Made by a program: the position numbers and the translations under genes. The notes below the pieces were generated by a model, which worked only from the letters and a program-made list of their open reading frames with translations, made no database searches and had not been told where the DNA came from. Below are positions 4,428 through 5,635 of a stretch of DNA of 5,635 bases, in pieces (the stretch's first letter is position 1; the number at the start of each line of letters is the position of its first letter). Where the stretch lies: NCBI GenBank assembly GCA_024277475.1, contig JAJRVC010000696.1, forward strand, positions 1 to 5,635. The letters run 5' to 3'. Source of the stretch: Deltaproteobacteria bacterium. Lineage in GTDB: Bacteria > Desulfobacterota > Desulfobacteria > Desulfobacterales > JAFDCJ01.

Positions 4428-5635
4428 ATGACTCATCGAGAAAGATTACTTAAGGTTGCCCGCGGTGAGATGGTTGATACCATCCCCTGGATTCCCCGCA
4501 TCGATCTTTGGCATAATGCTGCATCATTGGCCGGAACTCTCCCCGCAAAATACAGCCGCTACAGCGTGGAGGAGATCCACCGCGCCGAAGGCTGGCCACT
4601 TCACAAAGTCATCCCCGAATATCTAAAACCCGACGAGCCCGAAGATATTGTTCATCGAGCCATCGGACTGTATCGGTTGAAGGAATTTCCCTATGATTTC
4701 GAGTTTTCTTCCGAAATCGAAATTGAAGTCGACTACGAGTCCTCCGCTGACGAATCCATGACCCACGTGACATATCATACGGCAGCTGGAACCATCAGCG
4801 TACGGCACGGGATTACAGCAGAGATGGAAAAATCAGGTGCCTCCATCACCTGGGTTAAAGAACATGCCATAAAATGCAAAGAGGATTACCACACCCTGGC
4901 ACACTTGTTCGGTAATTTGAAATTGAAGCCGGCCTACGAACGCTTTAAACAATGGAAGAGCTCCGTTGGAGAAGACGGTATTGCCGTGGCCCAGGGACTG
5001 GGTATCGCCTGTTCTTCCCCCATGCATTTTATCCAGAAAACCCTGTTGGATGCTACGGATTTTTATCTTCATTATCACGACTATCCCGGCGAGATGGCCG
5101 AACTGGTCGAGGCCCTCGAACCCGTATACGACCAGCTGATCGATATTCTGGCCGGCTCACCGGCAGATGCCTTGCTGTGGTCCGGCAACGTCGACGACAT
5201 GATTACCTATCCAGCCTATTTTGAAAAAGACATTTTACCCTGGTGCCGCAAGGCAGCCCGCAAGCTGCACGCCGCCGAAATTCTGACGATGGTCCACCCG
5301 GATGGCGAAAACCGGGGACTGATGGACCTGATCCCCCACAGTGATATGGATATTGCCGATGCGGTTACCCCTTACCCCATGACCAAGATAGACATTGCGG
5401 AGTATTATGATCGCTGGTGCCGTTCAGGCAAGATTACGATTCAAGGCGGTATTCCGGAGATGTTTCTGCTGGCAGAATCTACGACCCTGGACGATTTGAA
5501 AAATTATATTGACCACTTATTGCAAGCCATTGCCCCGGGAACGCGCTTTATCGCCTCCATCGGTGACACCACCCCACCCAATGCCGATTTTGACCTGCTG
5601 CTTTACATCGGCGAGAGGATTGAAAAAGAAGGAAA
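4428..5635 (+). CDS. Second URO-D family protein, probable methyltransferase (3' partial)
   Basis: The frame is open from the ATG to the window edge: 402 codons plus two bases, with no stop. Family members with this architecture are about 400-415 residues, so only the extreme C-terminus is probably missing. The product is a divergent member of the uroporphyrinogen decarboxylase / cobalamin methyltransferase fold. It opens with THRERLLKVARGE and IPWIPRIDLW (19-28), has a charged segment rich in Glu and likely beta strand at about 85-130, and then carries the barrel motifs WSGNVDD (251-257), VHPDGEN (289-295), PYPMTKID (315-322), GGIPEMFL (340-347) and GDTTPPNADFD (379-389). H290-P-D292-G stands where MtaA/MtbA have the zinc-binding His-x-Cys, and no Cys is seen at the third-ligand position, where GDTTPP lies. 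It is too different from the first URO-D protein to be a recent duplicate. Role with the corrinoid protein is inferred from position; substrate unknown. Confidence 0.88.
   Translation, partial: MTHRERLLKVARGEMVDTIPWIPRIDLWHNAASLAGTLPAKYSRYSVEEIHRAEGWPLHKVIPEYLKPDEPEDIVHRAIGLYRLKEFPYDFEFSSEIEIEVDYESSADESMTHVTYHTAAGTISVRHGITAEMEKSGASITWVKEHAIKCKEDYHTLAHLFGNLKLKPAYERFKQWKSSVGEDGIAVAQGLGIACSSPMHFIQKTLLDATDFYLHYHDYPGEMAELVEALEPVYDQLIDILAGSPADALLWSGNVDDMITYPAYFEKDILPWCRKAARKLHAAEILTMVHPDGENRGLMDLIPHSDMDIADAVTPYPMTKIDIAEYYDRWCRSGKITIQGGIPEMFLLAESTTLDDLKNYIDHLLQAIAPGTRFIASIGDTTPPNADFDLLLYIGERIEKEG

Noticed and set aside
4952..5224. 90-codon + strand frame rich in Arg inside the second URO-D gene
   Set aside because: It is an out-of-frame shadow; the 4428-5635 frame has clear family motifs throughout and a ribosome binding site.

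Overview
The window carries five protein-coding genes, all on the + strand. In order they are a TRAP transporter small membrane subunit (DctQ family), the TRAP large membrane subunit (DctM family), a uroporphyrinogen-decarboxylase-fold (URO-D family) protein, a two-domain corrinoid protein, and a second, divergent URO-D family protein that runs off the right edge. The anaerobic corrinoid methyl-transfer genes, the TRAP permeases, the roughly even base composition and the style of intergenic repeats suggest a strictly anaerobic bacterium, most likely a Desulfobacterota (sulfate-reducer type) relative. This assignment is inference, since no phylogenetic marker is present.

Layout. Bases 1-213 hold no convincing gene. 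They contain a long nested palindrome (12-109) that looks like a dispersed repeat and a strong short hairpin (163-192) just upstream of dctQ. dctQ (214-714) and dctM (711-2027) overlap by 4 bp and are certainly translated together. The periplasmic binding subunit (DctP) is absent and may lie to the left. After 101 bp comes the first URO-D gene (2129-3217) with a good ribosome binding site. A 211-bp gap leads to the corrinoid protein gene (3429-4070). A 357-bp gap, rich in inverted and GAACC-type repeats, precedes the second URO-D gene (4428 to beyond 5635), which is nearly complete with 402 codons visible.

How the genes may work together. In known anaerobic methyl-transfer systems a substrate-specific methyltransferase loads a methyl group onto a Co(I)-corrinoid protein, and a URO-D-fold enzyme (MtaA, MtbA, CmuA relatives) moves it to coenzyme M or tetrahydrofolate. 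Here a corrinoid protein lies between two dissimilar URO-D proteins, so one could demethylate the substrate and the other could transfer the methyl group onward. The TRAP transporter could import the methylated (probably carboxylate) substrate. Neither URO-D protein has the His-x-Cys zinc motif of MtaA/MtbA; both have His-x-Asp-Gly at the equivalent place. The substrate cannot be read from the sequence.

The most notable points are the uncharacterised pairing of two His-x-Asp URO-D proteins with one corrinoid protein, the related leaders in front of the corrinoid and second URO-D genes, and the nested palindromic element at the left edge.
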